A model generated the notes under the pieces. It searched no databases. It saw nothing but the letters and a program-made list of their open reading frames with translations, and had not been told where the DNA came from. DNA of 64,000 nt from Allobaileyella intestinalis (GTDB lineage Bacteria > Bacillota > Clostridia > Peptostreptococcales > Anaerovoracaceae), in NCBI RefSeq assembly GCF_009695865.1, contig NZ_VUNB01000005.1, positions 124,001 through 188,000 on the forward strand, written 5' to 3'. Numbering within the stretch: position 1 is the first letter of the stretch; each line of letters starts with the position of its first letter. Shown here piece by piece: positions 34,929 through 43,493 of this stretch. The position numbers and the translations under genes were made by a program.

Positions 34929-37900
34929 ATGATGACCAGCTCAAATTCTACAATGAAAAAAATTGGTGTGGCCGGAGCCCTCACTGCATCTATGGTCACA
35001 GGTATGGCAGGTGGCGTTTACGCTGATGTTGTCCCTGCAGATATTACTCAAAATGCCGGGACTCAGGCAGAGCAGACTGTTGAAAATGTAAAACATGTAA
35101 AGCCATCTACTAAGGCAGAGGCTAAGACAGCTCTTGATAAGAGCAATGAAAAGCTGAATCAGAAGAAAGCAGATAAGGATACTGCCGAGCAGGCTTATAA
35201 TGACTCTTTGACTAACCGAAACAAGGCTAATGATAGCTATAACACTGCTGTACAGAACAGAGAAACAGCTGAGAAAACAGCGGATGACGCTTTCAATAAC
35301 CTGGTAAATAACCAGAATGCAAAGCTGACAGAGGCTCAGAAGGCAGAGAAGGAAGCTAAGGATAATTATGATTCCGCAGTTCAGAAACAGACTGAGGCAA
35401 AGACAGCTCTCGATAAGGCTACTGCCAATAAGGAAGCCGCTGACAAGGCTCTTGCTGACGCAGAAGCAAAGTATCCTAACGCCGATCAGACCATTAAGAG
35501 CGATCAGACCGCAGTAGATAACGCTAAGTCTGAAAAGGCAAAGGCTGACCAGGATCTGGCTTCCGCTAAGGCAGCTCTCGCAGAAAAGCAGAATACAGCA
35601 GCAGCTCTCAAAACAAAGCTGGATACAGCTCAGACTAATCTGAATAATGCCCAGAATGCCATTACCTCCGCTAATAATAATGTAGCAGCTGCTCAGACAG
35701 AGCTGGACAGCGCCAAGGCAACTCTTGCGTCCCTGACAGAAGGAAACGAGGAGTATGCAGCAGCACAGCAGAGAGTAACAAGAGCAGAGAACGGCCTCGC
35801 CAGCGCAAAGGATGCATATAACCAGGCGGTAAGTGCAAGAGACGGGCTCGTAAACGAGAGAGCAGCTCTCCAGTCCCAGTATGACCAGGCAGTAGCAGAA
35901 TCTGCTCAGTATACTTCTCTGGTGAACACTCTGACAGAAAAGCAGGGTGCTGCAGCTGCTAAACAGGGAGAGGCAGAGAAGGCTCAGTCCGCTAAGGATG
36001 CCGCAGATAAGAAGCTCGCCGATGATCAGGCTTCCCTCGAAGAACTGAAGACTGCACAGGCAAATGCGCAGACTGAACTGAATAATGCTCAGAAGGCTTA
36101 TGAGGACGCAACAAATAAAGTAAATGAAGCGAAGACACAGCTCTCGCAGGAGAGGCAGAACGCTCTTGACACCCTGAACAATGCCAAGGAAGCCTACAAT
36201 AAGGCAGGAGTTTCCTTCCTTGACTCTGTGCAGACCAGAGCAACAGTTGAAGACTGGCTGAATGCGATCAAAAACAGTAACATAAAAATTACAGCTACGG
36301 ATCATCAGATCAATAACCTGAACGAGGGTATCGACGAGGAATTCCTCTATGGATGGTCGGATAAGTGGGGCACATATGATGGAGCACTCTCTGTAGAAGG
36401 GCTGAACCATGCAGCTGACCTTATCACTCTCTGTAACCAGAGAAGGGCAGCTGATGTGAATGACAAGGGAGAAGCATCTCACGCGCCTCTTAAGATCTCT
36501 CCTGACATGATGATCCAGGCTGCAATGGCCGCAATGGTCGGTTCCAAAGACGACAGTGACCATATCCTGTTTAGATATATGGACAAATCATTCAATAATA
36601 TGTACGAATCAAGCTCTGAATGCCTCGCATTCGGATGGGATGATCCGTATGCCGGGTGGATCGATCAGGAGAAAGGTACAAGTTACGACGGACACTATCA
36701 GGCTGTGACGGGAACTTATAACCTTACGGGTCTCTCCTTTGGATATGGCGGACATTTCGGAAACGTCACTGCCCAGGAGTTCGGCTACTCAGAGTACGCT
36801 CTTCCAAATGCAAAGAGCTACACTCCGGAAGAGTTCAAGGCAGCTCTTGCGAACCACGTCTCTGCTTTGAAGGCAGCTCTCGACAAGGCTCAGGCTGATT
36901 ACAACAAGGTTATGGCAAACAACTACACTCCTGACTACCTGAAGACAGCTAACGACAATCAGTCCGCAGCTAAGAAGGTAGCAGACACCGCTAAGACCGG
37001 TCTTGATAACGCCGCAAAGAACGTTTCAGATAAGACAGCCGAGATCACAGCAGATCAGACTGATGTAGCCAGCAAGGAAGCAGCTCTCAAAACAGCTCAG
37101 GACGCTCTGACAGCAGCTCAGAATGAGGAAACGGCAGCTCAAAAGGCAGTGACAGATTACGAGAAGGCTAACCCTAACCTTGCCGCTAAAGTAAAGTCCG
37201 CAAAGGATGCACTGGACGCAAAGGATAAAGAGATAGCCTCTGCAGAGAATGACATCAAGGATACAGAAGGATTCGTCAAGGAAGCACAGACCGAACTGGA
37301 TAACGCCAATGACGCCATGAAGGTGTTCGACAAGAATATCCAGAACGCAAGAGATAGTGTTGCTGACAAGACAAACAAGCTGAATGACGCTAAGGCAGCT
37401 CTCGATGCCGCAAATAAAGCAGCTGAGAAGCCTGTTGCAGACGCAAAGGCAGCTGCAGAAACATATGAGAACGCTGTAAATGATGTTAAGACAGCAGATT
37501 CCGCAGAGAGGTCAGCTGAGAAGACAGCTTCCGACAAGGATGCAGCCCTCAAGGCAACTGAGAAAACTCAGGCAGATGATCTTGAAGCGATGAAGCCTCT
37601 TCTGGACGCAAGGACAGCCGCTGATAACGCTAAGGTGGGTCTTGAAAAGGCTGAAAAGGCAAAGGCTGATGCTGACAGCAATGTAGCAGAAAAGGAAAAG
37701 GCTTATAACGATGCTGTAGCAAATAGAAAGACAGCAGAGAGAAAGCTTCTCTCCGCTCAGAAGGTAAGAAGAGAGGACCCTTCCACATACAAGGAAGAGT
37801 TCCCTGAACTGGTTACTCTGGAACAGAATGTTACAGATGCCAGAAAAGCAGAGGCAGATGCTAAAACTGCACTGGACGAGGCTCAGAAGGATCTCCAGGA

Positions 37901-38168
37901 GAAGGACGTTGCCTTCGCTAACGCCAAGGCAGATTATGCAGAAGCTCTGGCAGATTATACAATTGCAAAAGCTGATTACGACAGCTTCGTAGATGCCGAG
38001 AGAAAAGCCGAAGAAGCAAGGAAGGCAGCTATGGCTAAGGTAGCAGCTGTGAACAACAGCAGGGCTCCTAAGACGGGAGACAGCACAGATCTCGATCTTG
38101 CCGCTCTTGGTCTTGCCGGAGCAGCAGCGGCACTGGCAGCATCCAGAAAGAGAAAAACAGAAAGATAG
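34929..38168 (+). CDS. secreted coiled-coil protein with CAP-like domain and sortase-like tail
   Basis: A 1,079-residue cell-surface protein. Residues 1-32 are a signal peptide ending GGVYA. Two long Ala/Lys/Glu/Asp-rich coiled-coil regions (~55-435 and ~640-1040) flank a globular domain (~437-640). That domain resembles the CAP/SCP superfamily: SDHILFRY, SSSECLAFGW, GHYQAVTG and LSFGYGG match the His, Glu and GHY-type motifs. The C-terminus has APKTGD (1046-1051), a hydrophobic stretch and RKRKTER, a sorting signal with Ala in place of Leu. The layout recalls SEC10/PgrA-type surface proteins. AGGAG stands six bases before the ATG. It lies between two copies of an IS and has a poly-G tract in its promoter region. 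Confidence 0.88.
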   Translation: MMTSSNSTMKKIGVAGALTASMVTGMAGGVYADVVPADITQNAGTQAEQTVENVKHVKPSTKAEAKTALDKSNEKLNQKKADKDTAEQAYNDSLTNRNKANDSYNTAVQNRETAEKTADDAFNNLVNNQNAKLTEAQKAEKEAKDNYDSAVQKQTEAKTALDKATANKEAADKALADAEAKYPNADQTIKSDQTAVDNAKSEKAKADQDLASAKAALAEKQNTAAALKTKLDTAQTNLNNAQNAITSANNNVAAAQTELDSAKATLASLTEGNEEYAAAQQRVTRAENGLASAKDAYNQAVSARDGLVNERAALQSQYDQAVAESAQYTSLVNTLTEKQGAAAAKQGEAEKAQSAKDAADKKLADDQASLEELKTAQANAQTELNNAQKAYEDATNKVNEAKTQLSQERQNALDTLNNAKEAYNKAGVSFLDSVQTRATVEDWLNAIKNSNIKITATDHQINNLNEGIDEEFLYGWSDKWGTYDGALSVEGLNHAADLITLCNQRRAADVNDKGEASHAPLKISPDMMIQAAMAAMVGSKDDSDHILFRYMDKSFNNMYESSSECLAFGWDDPYAGWIDQEKGTSYDGHYQAVTGTYNLTGLSFGYGGHFGNVTAQEFGYSEYALPNAKSYTPEEFKAALANHVSALKAALDKAQADYNKVMANNYTPDYLKTANDNQSAAKKVADTAKTGLDNAAKNVSDKTAEITADQTDVASKEAALKTAQDALTAAQNEETAAQKAVTDYEKANPNLAAKVKSAKDALDAKDKEIASAENDIKDTEGFVKEAQTELDNANDAMKVFDKNIQNARDSVADKTNKLNDAKAALDAANKAAEKPVADAKAAAETYENAVNDVKTADSAERSAEKTASDKDAALKATEKTQADDLEAMKPLLDARTAADNAKVGLEKAEKAKADADSNVAEKEKAYNDAVANRKTAERKLLSAQKVRREDPSTYKEEFPELVTLEQNVTDARKAEADAKTALDEAQKDLQEKDVAFANAKADYAEALADYTIAKADYDSFVDAERKAEEARKAAMAKVAAVNNSRAPKTGDSTDLDLAALGLAGAAAALAASRKRKTER

Positions 38169-38223
38169 GTAATTTTATCTGCTATCATGACATGGAATGT
38201 AACGTGACAACAGTTTGAAGTCG

Positions 38224-38277
38224 AAAATTCCGCCGCACAGTACAAGGTCCACCTTGCGATTTGTGCAGCGGAATTTT
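38224..38277 (+). terminator. terminator of the surface-protein gene
   Basis: AAAATTCCGCCGCACA pairs with TGTGCAGCGGAATTTT (one mismatch), with an inner AAGGT/ACCTT hairpin, followed by CTTTTT. Confidence 0.8.
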
Positions 38278-38298
38278 CTTTTTATTTGATGAGAGGAA

Positions 38299-38432
38299 GC
38301 CTTACAGCGGGATTCGTCCCGAACCACAGTTTCCGCTGTAAAACCGGATCAAATTACATCGGAAATTCCCAAGAACCCAAAATCCCGCTGTAAGGCAATC
38401 CCCATGAAAATTTCAAAATCCCGCTGTAAGGC
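38299..38432. repeat. cluster of AATCCCGCTGTAAGGC repeats
   Basis: The 16-mer AATCCCGCTGTAAGGC occurs twice in direct orientation (38381-38396 and 38417-38432) and once inverted (GCCTTACAGCGGGATT, 38299-38314). Degenerate copies lie at about 38331-38345 and near 38455. The cluster fills the gap between the surface-protein terminator and a methyltransferase gene. It could be a REP-like repeat or a set of binding sites. The core CCTTACAGCG also appears at about 60024. Confidence 0.7.
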
Positions 38433-38551
38433 ATTTCCACCACCCCATCCATCTTGCCGTAAACTGTCTTTTGCCATAGAATAGACCAATATATATAGAA
38501 GTTACAGATGATCACGATGATGATCTAAATCGAAAATACAGGGAGGAACTT

Positions 38552-39160
38552 ATGACACAGAAGAAAGACTATAATCCGGCTAATCCTGATCAGGGCAACG
38601 GCCGCACCATGCTTGAGAGAATGAACAACAGTCATCAGTATCTGAGAGACCAGTTTTTTCCCATGATTCCATGGAAAGATGAGATGACCATGCTGGACGT
38701 TGGCTGCGGCGGAGGAGAGACAGTAAGGCAGATGCTTGGGATGAGCAGAGACAGCATAGTCTACGGAATAGATTACTCAGAGACGGCTGTGGAATATTCA
38801 AGGGAGAATAATAAGGACCAGCTGAACAGCCGTGTTTTTATTGAACAGGCTGATGTGGCATCCCTGCCGTTTGACTCAGATAAATTCAACATTGTAACAG
38901 CCATGGAAACCACTTATTTCTGGCCTGACGTGCCGGCAGGAATGAAGGAGATTCACAGAGTCCTGAAAGACAAGGGCGTTTTTGCAATTATCCTGGAAGC
39001 AGTTACACCTGGCCTTCACCAGGACTGGGACAGGAGTTACGGAGAAATAAACATATGGACTGTTGAGGAGCTTACGAAGATGCTGAAAGATGCCGGTTTC
39101 AGCAGTGTGTCAGCTCACCGGGGCACAGAGGATTCGGCTCTGATTCTCGGATATAAATAA
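38552..39160 (+). CDS. class I SAM-dependent methyltransferase
   Basis: A 202-residue Rossmann-fold methyltransferase. Motif I is MLDVGCGGGETV, the acidic residue after strand 2 is in YGIDYSETAVEYS, and the UbiE-like motif IHRVLKDKGVF follows. There is no membrane segment. GGAGG is placed well before the ATG. The substrate cannot be inferred; small-molecule or quinone-type methyltransferases share these features. A YwaF-like membrane protein follows 45 bases later. Confidence 0.85.
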   Translation: MTQKKDYNPANPDQGNGRTMLERMNNSHQYLRDQFFPMIPWKDEMTMLDVGCGGGETVRQMLGMSRDSIVYGIDYSETAVEYSRENNKDQLNSRVFIEQADVASLPFDSDKFNIVTAMETTYFWPDVPAGMKEIHRVLKDKGVFAIILEAVTPGLHQDWDRSYGEINIWTVEELTKMLKDAGFSSVSAHRGTEDSALILGYK

Positions 39161-39205
39161 TAAATACGAATAATACAGTTAAAGTAATGATTACATTGTG
39201 AAGCC

Positions 39206-40072
39206 ATGTACGACTTATTCAAATATGTAAACAGAACTGGATACGACCAGATATACAATTCCCTGTCACCGGAACACGCAGCCATTTTTCTAGGATTTGT
39301 TCTGGGCTTTGTTCAGATGCTCAGAATTTCCAGGAAACCTGGCAAAGAGAAACTCCTGAGAAGACTGGAGAAAATCTCCCTGTTTGTGATGGCATCAGGA
39401 CAGGGAACCTATTTTGTATGGTTCTACATTACAGGAACCGGCGGAGACAAGTGGCCTCTTTATGCCTGCCGTATAGCCAGCATCCTGCTGCTCTTTACAT
39501 ATTTTGTGCGGTGGATGCCCCTGGAGCAGTTCTCAATATATACGGCCCTCTATGGAGGCATAAGCTCTATATTCTACTCATCTCCAAAGCCCTTTGCTTT
39601 CCCCCATGTAACGAGAATTGCATTTTTCATGACACACATAGGGCTGGCTTATTCAGCACTGCTGCGCATTCTCAATCACGACGAGGAAATAGACAGACGT
39701 TCTTTAAGGGGAGCACAGATTATAAACAGCATAATGATAATTGTTGTACTGACAATAGACATGTTATTCGATTGGAATTACATGTTCCTCATGACGCCAC
39801 AGCTTCCAACAGGTTATCTTAACGTGCCTCTTCCTCACTATCTGCAGTTCCTGACTACCATTGGAGTAATCGCAGTGTATTTCTTTGCTGTGTTTGCTGC
39901 CTGGCTTTTCGCAAGGTTTCTGCAGCAAAAGTTCAGCCCCATGCACTATAAATGGGAAAAACTAGGACCTTCAGTGCGTAAGTCTTCCACACCTGTGGCA
40001 ATAAGGCGGATACAGAACAGGCGCAAACAGAAAACAGAAGAAGACGACAAAAGTGACATCACAAAGGCATGA
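39206..40072 (+). CDS. YwaF/TMEM164-like integral membrane protein
   Basis: A 288-residue membrane protein with about seven hydrophobic segments, resembling the YwaF (TIGR02206-like) family: LYACRIASILL and the later LPHYLQFLTTIG fit the family's Cys/Arg and His-containing helices. The C-terminal ~45 residues are polar and basic. The function of the family is unknown. The ribosome site before the ATG at 39206 is weak. It lies between a methyltransferase and a metal ABC transporter, but a promoter-like stretch separates it from the latter. Confidence 0.7.
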   Translation: MYDLFKYVNRTGYDQIYNSLSPEHAAIFLGFVLGFVQMLRISRKPGKEKLLRRLEKISLFVMASGQGTYFVWFYITGTGGDKWPLYACRIASILLLFTYFVRWMPLEQFSIYTALYGGISSIFYSSPKPFAFPHVTRIAFFMTHIGLAYSALLRILNHDEEIDRRSLRGAQIINSIMIIVVLTIDMLFDWNYMFLMTPQLPTGYLNVPLPHYLQFLTTIGVIAVYFFAVFAAWLFARFLQQKFSPMHYKWEKLGPSVRKSSTPVAIRRIQNRRKQKTEEDDKSDITKA

Positions 40073-40082
40073 CAATAACAAC

Positions 40083-40133
40083 TTGATTTTTCCATGAGTT
40101 AAGTGTATCTTACTAATACTGATGCAGTTAAGT
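40083..40133 (+). promoter_or_regulatory. candidate promoter and metal-regulator site before the zinc ABC operon
   Basis: TTGATT (40083-40088), a 17-base spacer and TATCTT (40106-40111). The 8-mer AGTTAAGT occurs at 40097-40104 inside the spacer and again at 40126-40133. Such repeats could bind a Zur- or AdcR-like repressor, but the motif is not a clear match to either. Confidence 0.35.
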
Positions 40134-40154
40134 AAGAAGCTTGAGAGGTAATTC

Positions 40155-41291
40155 TTGACATACAGAAAAAACAAAAAAAATAATACAGATGATAAAGGCA
40201 GGACCAGCCGGGGACACAGAATCCTTCCCGGGGTTCTTGCCTTTATTCTTATGCTTTCCATGGTGGTTCTCACTGGATGCACCAATGCCGGCCAGGAAAA
40301 GGAAAACAACTCCGGTTCCGGGGGAACTGCGGCTGTTCAGAATGAAGCCTCTGGCACCAGTGAGAGCAGTTCAGGCAGAAAGCTTAAGATAGTCACAACA
40401 TCCTTTGCAGCCTGGGACTGGACCAGGCAAGTTCTTGGAGACAGAGCTGATGACGCAGAAGTCACATATCTTCTGGACAACGGAGTTGACATGCACAGCT
40501 ATCAGCCAGATGCTGCAGACATCAGCAAGATCCTGGATGCAGACCTTTTTATTTATGTAGGAGGCCCTTCCGATAACTGGGTCAGCAAAGTCCTGAAAAG
40601 CAGCTCCAATCCTCCTGTTACAGTGAACATGCTGAAGGTCCTGGGTTCTGGAGTAAAACTTGAGGAGAGAGTCAAAGGCATGGAAGAAGAGGGAGAGGAC
40701 CATGAAGGCTCAGAAGGCCATCACCATTCTGACGGTCACGACCATTCAGACCTGGAATACGATGAGCACGTGTGGCTGTCCCCGGAAAACGCCATTCTTT
40801 TTACAAATACCATTGCAGACCGCTTGGAAGAAATGGATCCATCTAATTCTGCAGCCTACAGAAAAAACGCCGCTTCCTACGACAAGAAACTGGAAGATCT
40901 GCAGAACGACTTCAGAAATGCAGTTAATCAATCCCCTCATAAGACAATAATAGTAGGAGACAGGTTCCCCTTCAGATATTTGACTGACGAGTTCGGAATA
41001 AAGTACTATGCCGCCTTTGCCGGCTGCTCGGCAGAAAGCGAAGCAAGCTTCGACACAGTTATTTTCCTGGCAAATAAAACGGAAGAGCTTAAAGTGCCAA
41101 TGGTCCTCAGAACCGAGACAGGCCTGGACAACCTGCCTGAAACAATAATCAAAGCTTCGGGCCGGAAAAACGTGGGAATCGGAGTTCTGGATTCCATGCA
41201 GTCAGTGAGACACCAGGAAATGGACCAGGGTGTAACATATATTTCTATAATGAGAAATAACCTGAGAGTAATAAGAAAGGCTCTTGGATAA
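40155..41291 (+). CDS. zinc/manganese ABC transporter, solute-binding lipoprotein
   Basis: An extracellular metal-binding lipoprotein of the ZnuA/AdcA cluster, 378 residues. The signal peptide ends in lipobox LTGC after a basic leader. Metal ligands are likely His in DMHSYQPD and His in YDEHVWLSPENA. A His-rich loop (EGHHHSDGHDHSD) of the zinc-specific type stands between them. At the place of the third His of classical ZnuA the sequence reads GDRFPFRYL, with Arg. The TTG start follows AGAGGT. ATPase and permease genes follow directly. Confidence 0.88.
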   Translation: MTYRKNKKNNTDDKGRTSRGHRILPGVLAFILMLSMVVLTGCTNAGQEKENNSGSGGTAAVQNEASGTSESSSGRKLKIVTTSFAAWDWTRQVLGDRADDAEVTYLLDNGVDMHSYQPDAADISKILDADLFIYVGGPSDNWVSKVLKSSSNPPVTVNMLKVLGSGVKLEERVKGMEEEGEDHEGSEGHHHSDGHDHSDLEYDEHVWLSPENAILFTNTIADRLEEMDPSNSAAYRKNAASYDKKLEDLQNDFRNAVNQSPHKTIIVGDRFPFRYLTDEFGIKYYAAFAGCSAESEASFDTVIFLANKTEELKVPMVLRTETGLDNLPETIIKASGRKNVGIGVLDSMQSVRHQEMDQGVTYISIMRNNLRVIRKALG

Positions 41292-41301
41292 GAGGTAGTA
41301 T

Positions 41302-42033
41302 ATGCCACAGATAGAATGCAAAAACTTAACACTTGGTTACGAAAACATACCGGTAGTCAGAGATCTTTCTTTTTCAGTAGAAAAAGGTGATTACCTCTGC
41401 ATAGTCGGCGAGAACGGCGCGGGAAAATCCACCCTCATGAAGGCTCTTCTTGGCCTGCACAAACCTATGTCAGGCCAGATAATAAGAAGCGATGAGCTGA
41501 ACAAGGGGACAATCGGCTACTTGCCTCAGCAAACTGACATTCAGAAGGATTTTCCAGCTTCAGTGGAGGAAATAGTCCTTTCCGGATGCCAGGGAGGATC
41601 GGGATTCAGACCTTTCTACAGCAAAGCCCAGAAGGCCAAAGCCCGCATCTGCATGGAATGGCTGTCCATCGGCGGTCTGAGAAAATCCTGTTACCGGAAC
41701 CTGTCCGGGGGACAGCAGCAGAGAGTTCTCTTTGCCCGGGCTCTGGCAGCATCTGGCGACCTGCTGGTCCTGGACGAACCTGTCACCGGCCTGGACCCGG
41801 TAGTAACAGGAGAAATGTACAACCTGATCAAGCACATCAACAAAGTCCACAAAGTCACAATCATAATGGTGACCCACGACATGGAAGGAGCACTGAACAA
41901 CGCCGACCACATCCTTCACCTGGGGGATCAGGTGTTTTTCGGTACCGTCCAGGACTACCTGGAAACAGAAGCAGGAAAAGGCTTTGCCTCAACTGCAGGA
42001 ACAGAGACCAGCACAGAAGGGAGCGCCAATTAA
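41302..42033 (+). CDS. zinc/manganese ABC transporter, ATPase
   Basis: A 243-residue ATP-binding subunit of the ZnuC/AdcC type. Walker A is GENGAGKST, the signature NLSGGQQQR, Walker B LLVLDEPVTGLD and the H-loop VTHDME. It lies ten bases after the binding-protein gene and overlaps the permease gene (TAATG), so the three are translated together. It powers metal uptake from the cytoplasmic face. Confidence 0.92.
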   Translation: MPQIECKNLTLGYENIPVVRDLSFSVEKGDYLCIVGENGAGKSTLMKALLGLHKPMSGQIIRSDELNKGTIGYLPQQTDIQKDFPASVEEIVLSGCQGGSGFRPFYSKAQKAKARICMEWLSIGGLRKSCYRNLSGGQQQRVLFARALAASGDLLVLDEPVTGLDPVVTGEMYNLIKHINKVHKVTIIMVTHDMEGALNNADHILHLGDQVFFGTVQDYLETEAGKGFASTAGTETSTEGSAN

Positions 42034-42884
42034 TGAACGGAATTTCAATGGCAATGGAATATCTTAGAATCTATCCATTCGTCCGCTATGCAGTGATTGT
42101 GGGAGTACTTGTATCCTTAGCCGCATCCCTGCTGGGAGTAACACTTGTGCTGAAGAGGTTTTCCTTTATAGGAGACGGCCTTTCCCACGTAGCTTTCGGA
42201 GCCATCTCCATAGCCACAGTAATGCATTTTACCAGCTATGTGCAGTTTACACTGCCGGCCACAATTCTCTGCGCTATTCTGATCCTGCGGACGGGCAGAA
42301 ACTCGAAAATCAACGGAGATGCGGTTATTGCAATGCTTTCTGTTGCATCCCTGGCCGTCGGATACATGATAATGAATGTTTTCGGAGCATCCTCCAACCT
42401 TTCCGGAGACGTGTGCACAACCCTTTTCGGATCCACATCGATCCTCACATTGTCGGCAACAGAGGTGAGGTCCACCGTAATTCTGGCCATAGTCGTTGTG
42501 GGGATTTTCATTCTCTTCTACAACAAGCTGTTTGCAGTAACCTTTGACGAAGACTTCGCCAGAGCCAGCGGCGTTCATACCGAAGCCTATAACATGCTGA
42601 TCGCAACTGTTGTGGCCGTTGTAATAGTTATTGCCATGGATCTGGTGGGATCCCTGCTGATCTCTGCCCTGATTATTTTCCCGGCCCTTTCAGCCATGAG
42701 AATATTCAGAAGTTTCAGATCCGTAACCATCTGTTCAGGAGTTCTGGCGGTGGTCTCTTCGCTGATCGGGATGCTTCTTTCCATTGTTGCCGGTTCACCT
42801 GTAGGTGCCACTATTGTGTGCACTCAAATCGTGATGTTCGCCATCTGCTGGGCAGTGGGAAGCGTCAATTCCTCAAGAAGTTAA
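42033..42884 (+). CDS. zinc/manganese ABC transporter, permease
   Basis: A 283-residue permease of the ABC-3 family (ZnuB/AdcB/MntB) with about eight helices. The segment FIGDGLSHVAFGAI and the DLVGSLLISALIIFPA loop are family hallmarks. The start ATG overlaps the ATPase stop; the frame is open 149 codons further upstream, but that part is an overprint of the ATPase gene. A terminator follows, in whose U tract the second IS copy is inserted. Confidence 0.92.
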   Translation: MNGISMAMEYLRIYPFVRYAVIVGVLVSLAASLLGVTLVLKRFSFIGDGLSHVAFGAISIATVMHFTSYVQFTLPATILCAILILRTGRNSKINGDAVIAMLSVASLAVGYMIMNVFGASSNLSGDVCTTLFGSTSILTLSATEVRSTVILAIVVVGIFILFYNKLFAVTFDEDFARASGVHTEAYNMLIATVVAVVIVIAMDLVGSLLISALIIFPALSAMRIFRSFRSVTICSGVLAVVSSLIGMLLSIVAGSPVGATIVCTQIVMFAICWAVGSVNSSRS

Positions 42885-42895
42885 CAGAAAATATG

Positions 42896-42933
42896 AAGCT
42901 TCGGCAGAGTTTTGTCTCATGCCGGAGCTTTTT
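42896..42933 (+). terminator. terminator of the zinc ABC operon, IS inserted at its end
   Basis: AAGCTTCGGCA pairs with TGCCGGAGCTT (one wobble), extended by GAG/CTC, and ends with TTTTT. The last Ts belong to the TTTAAC target of the second IS, so the terminator still looks functional. Confidence 0.75.
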
Positions 42934-43076
42934 AACTAGCCGTGAGCAAGAAATCCCCCACCTCTATAGGTGGTGGGATGAATTGCGATAAACACGGCGT
43001 TTTTTTGACTTTTGTACCTCATGTTGTTATAATTAAAACATATTCAGTCGTAAATATTATAAAGATTGTAACTACT

Positions 43077-43493
43077 ATGAAATTAGACAATAATAATCAT
43101 TCAGTATTCGTGCTGCATTATCATCTTATCATGTGCATTAAATATCGTAATAAAGTGATAGATGATAAAATCTCAAACCGCCTCAAGGAAATCTTTGAGA
43201 AAATAGCTCCTTCCTATAACATCACGTTAGAGGAGTGGAATCACGACACAGATCATGTGCATATACTGTTTCGAGGACAGCCTAATACAGAACTAAGCAA
43301 ATTCATCAATGCTTATAAATCCGCAAGCAGCAGGCTGATCAAGAAAGAGTATCCTCAGATCCGTAAATCATTATGGAAAGAAATGTTCTGGTCGCAGAGC
43401 TTTTGCTTGTTGACCACAGGCGGTGTTACAGCAGATATTATTAAACAATACATTCGATCTCAGGGTAAGAAAGATGCCAAACAAAGCAATTAA
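43077..43493 (+). CDS. tnpA: IS200/IS605 Y1 transposase TnpA, copy 2
   Basis: 138 residues, HUH motif in DHVHILF and Tyr in IIKQYIRS, as in copy 1. It carries Gly instead of Asp before VTADIIKQ and Ser instead of Asn before the end. The longer frame from the GTG at 42942 is not used, for the same reason as in copy 1. Confidence 0.9.
   Translation: MKLDNNNHSVFVLHYHLIMCIKYRNKVIDDKISNRLKEIFEKIAPSYNITLEEWNHDTDHVHILFRGQPNTELSKFINAYKSASSRLIKKEYPQIRKSLWKEMFWSQSFCLLTTGGVTADIIKQYIRSQGKKDAKQSN

Noticed and set aside
35100-36200. Apoptosis- or toxin-like function for the coiled-coil protein
   Set aside because: The Ala/Lys/Glu composition matches many unrelated coiled coils; nothing beyond a stalk role is supported.
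34941-36563. 540-codon open frame on the minus strand opposite the surface-protein gene
   Set aside because: It is a by-product of the Ala/Lys/Glu-rich repeat codons on the plus strand; its product is a Cys/Leu/Ser/Ile-rich low-complexity string without ribosome site or known motif.
38299-38432. CRISPR array
   Set aside because: Repeats are only 16 bp, irregularly spaced and in both orientations, and no cas gene is present. No CRISPR array was found in the window.
41586-42032. Extra 149 codons upstream of the metal permease
   Set aside because: They overprint the ATPase gene in another frame; the ATG overlapping its stop starts a normal-length permease.
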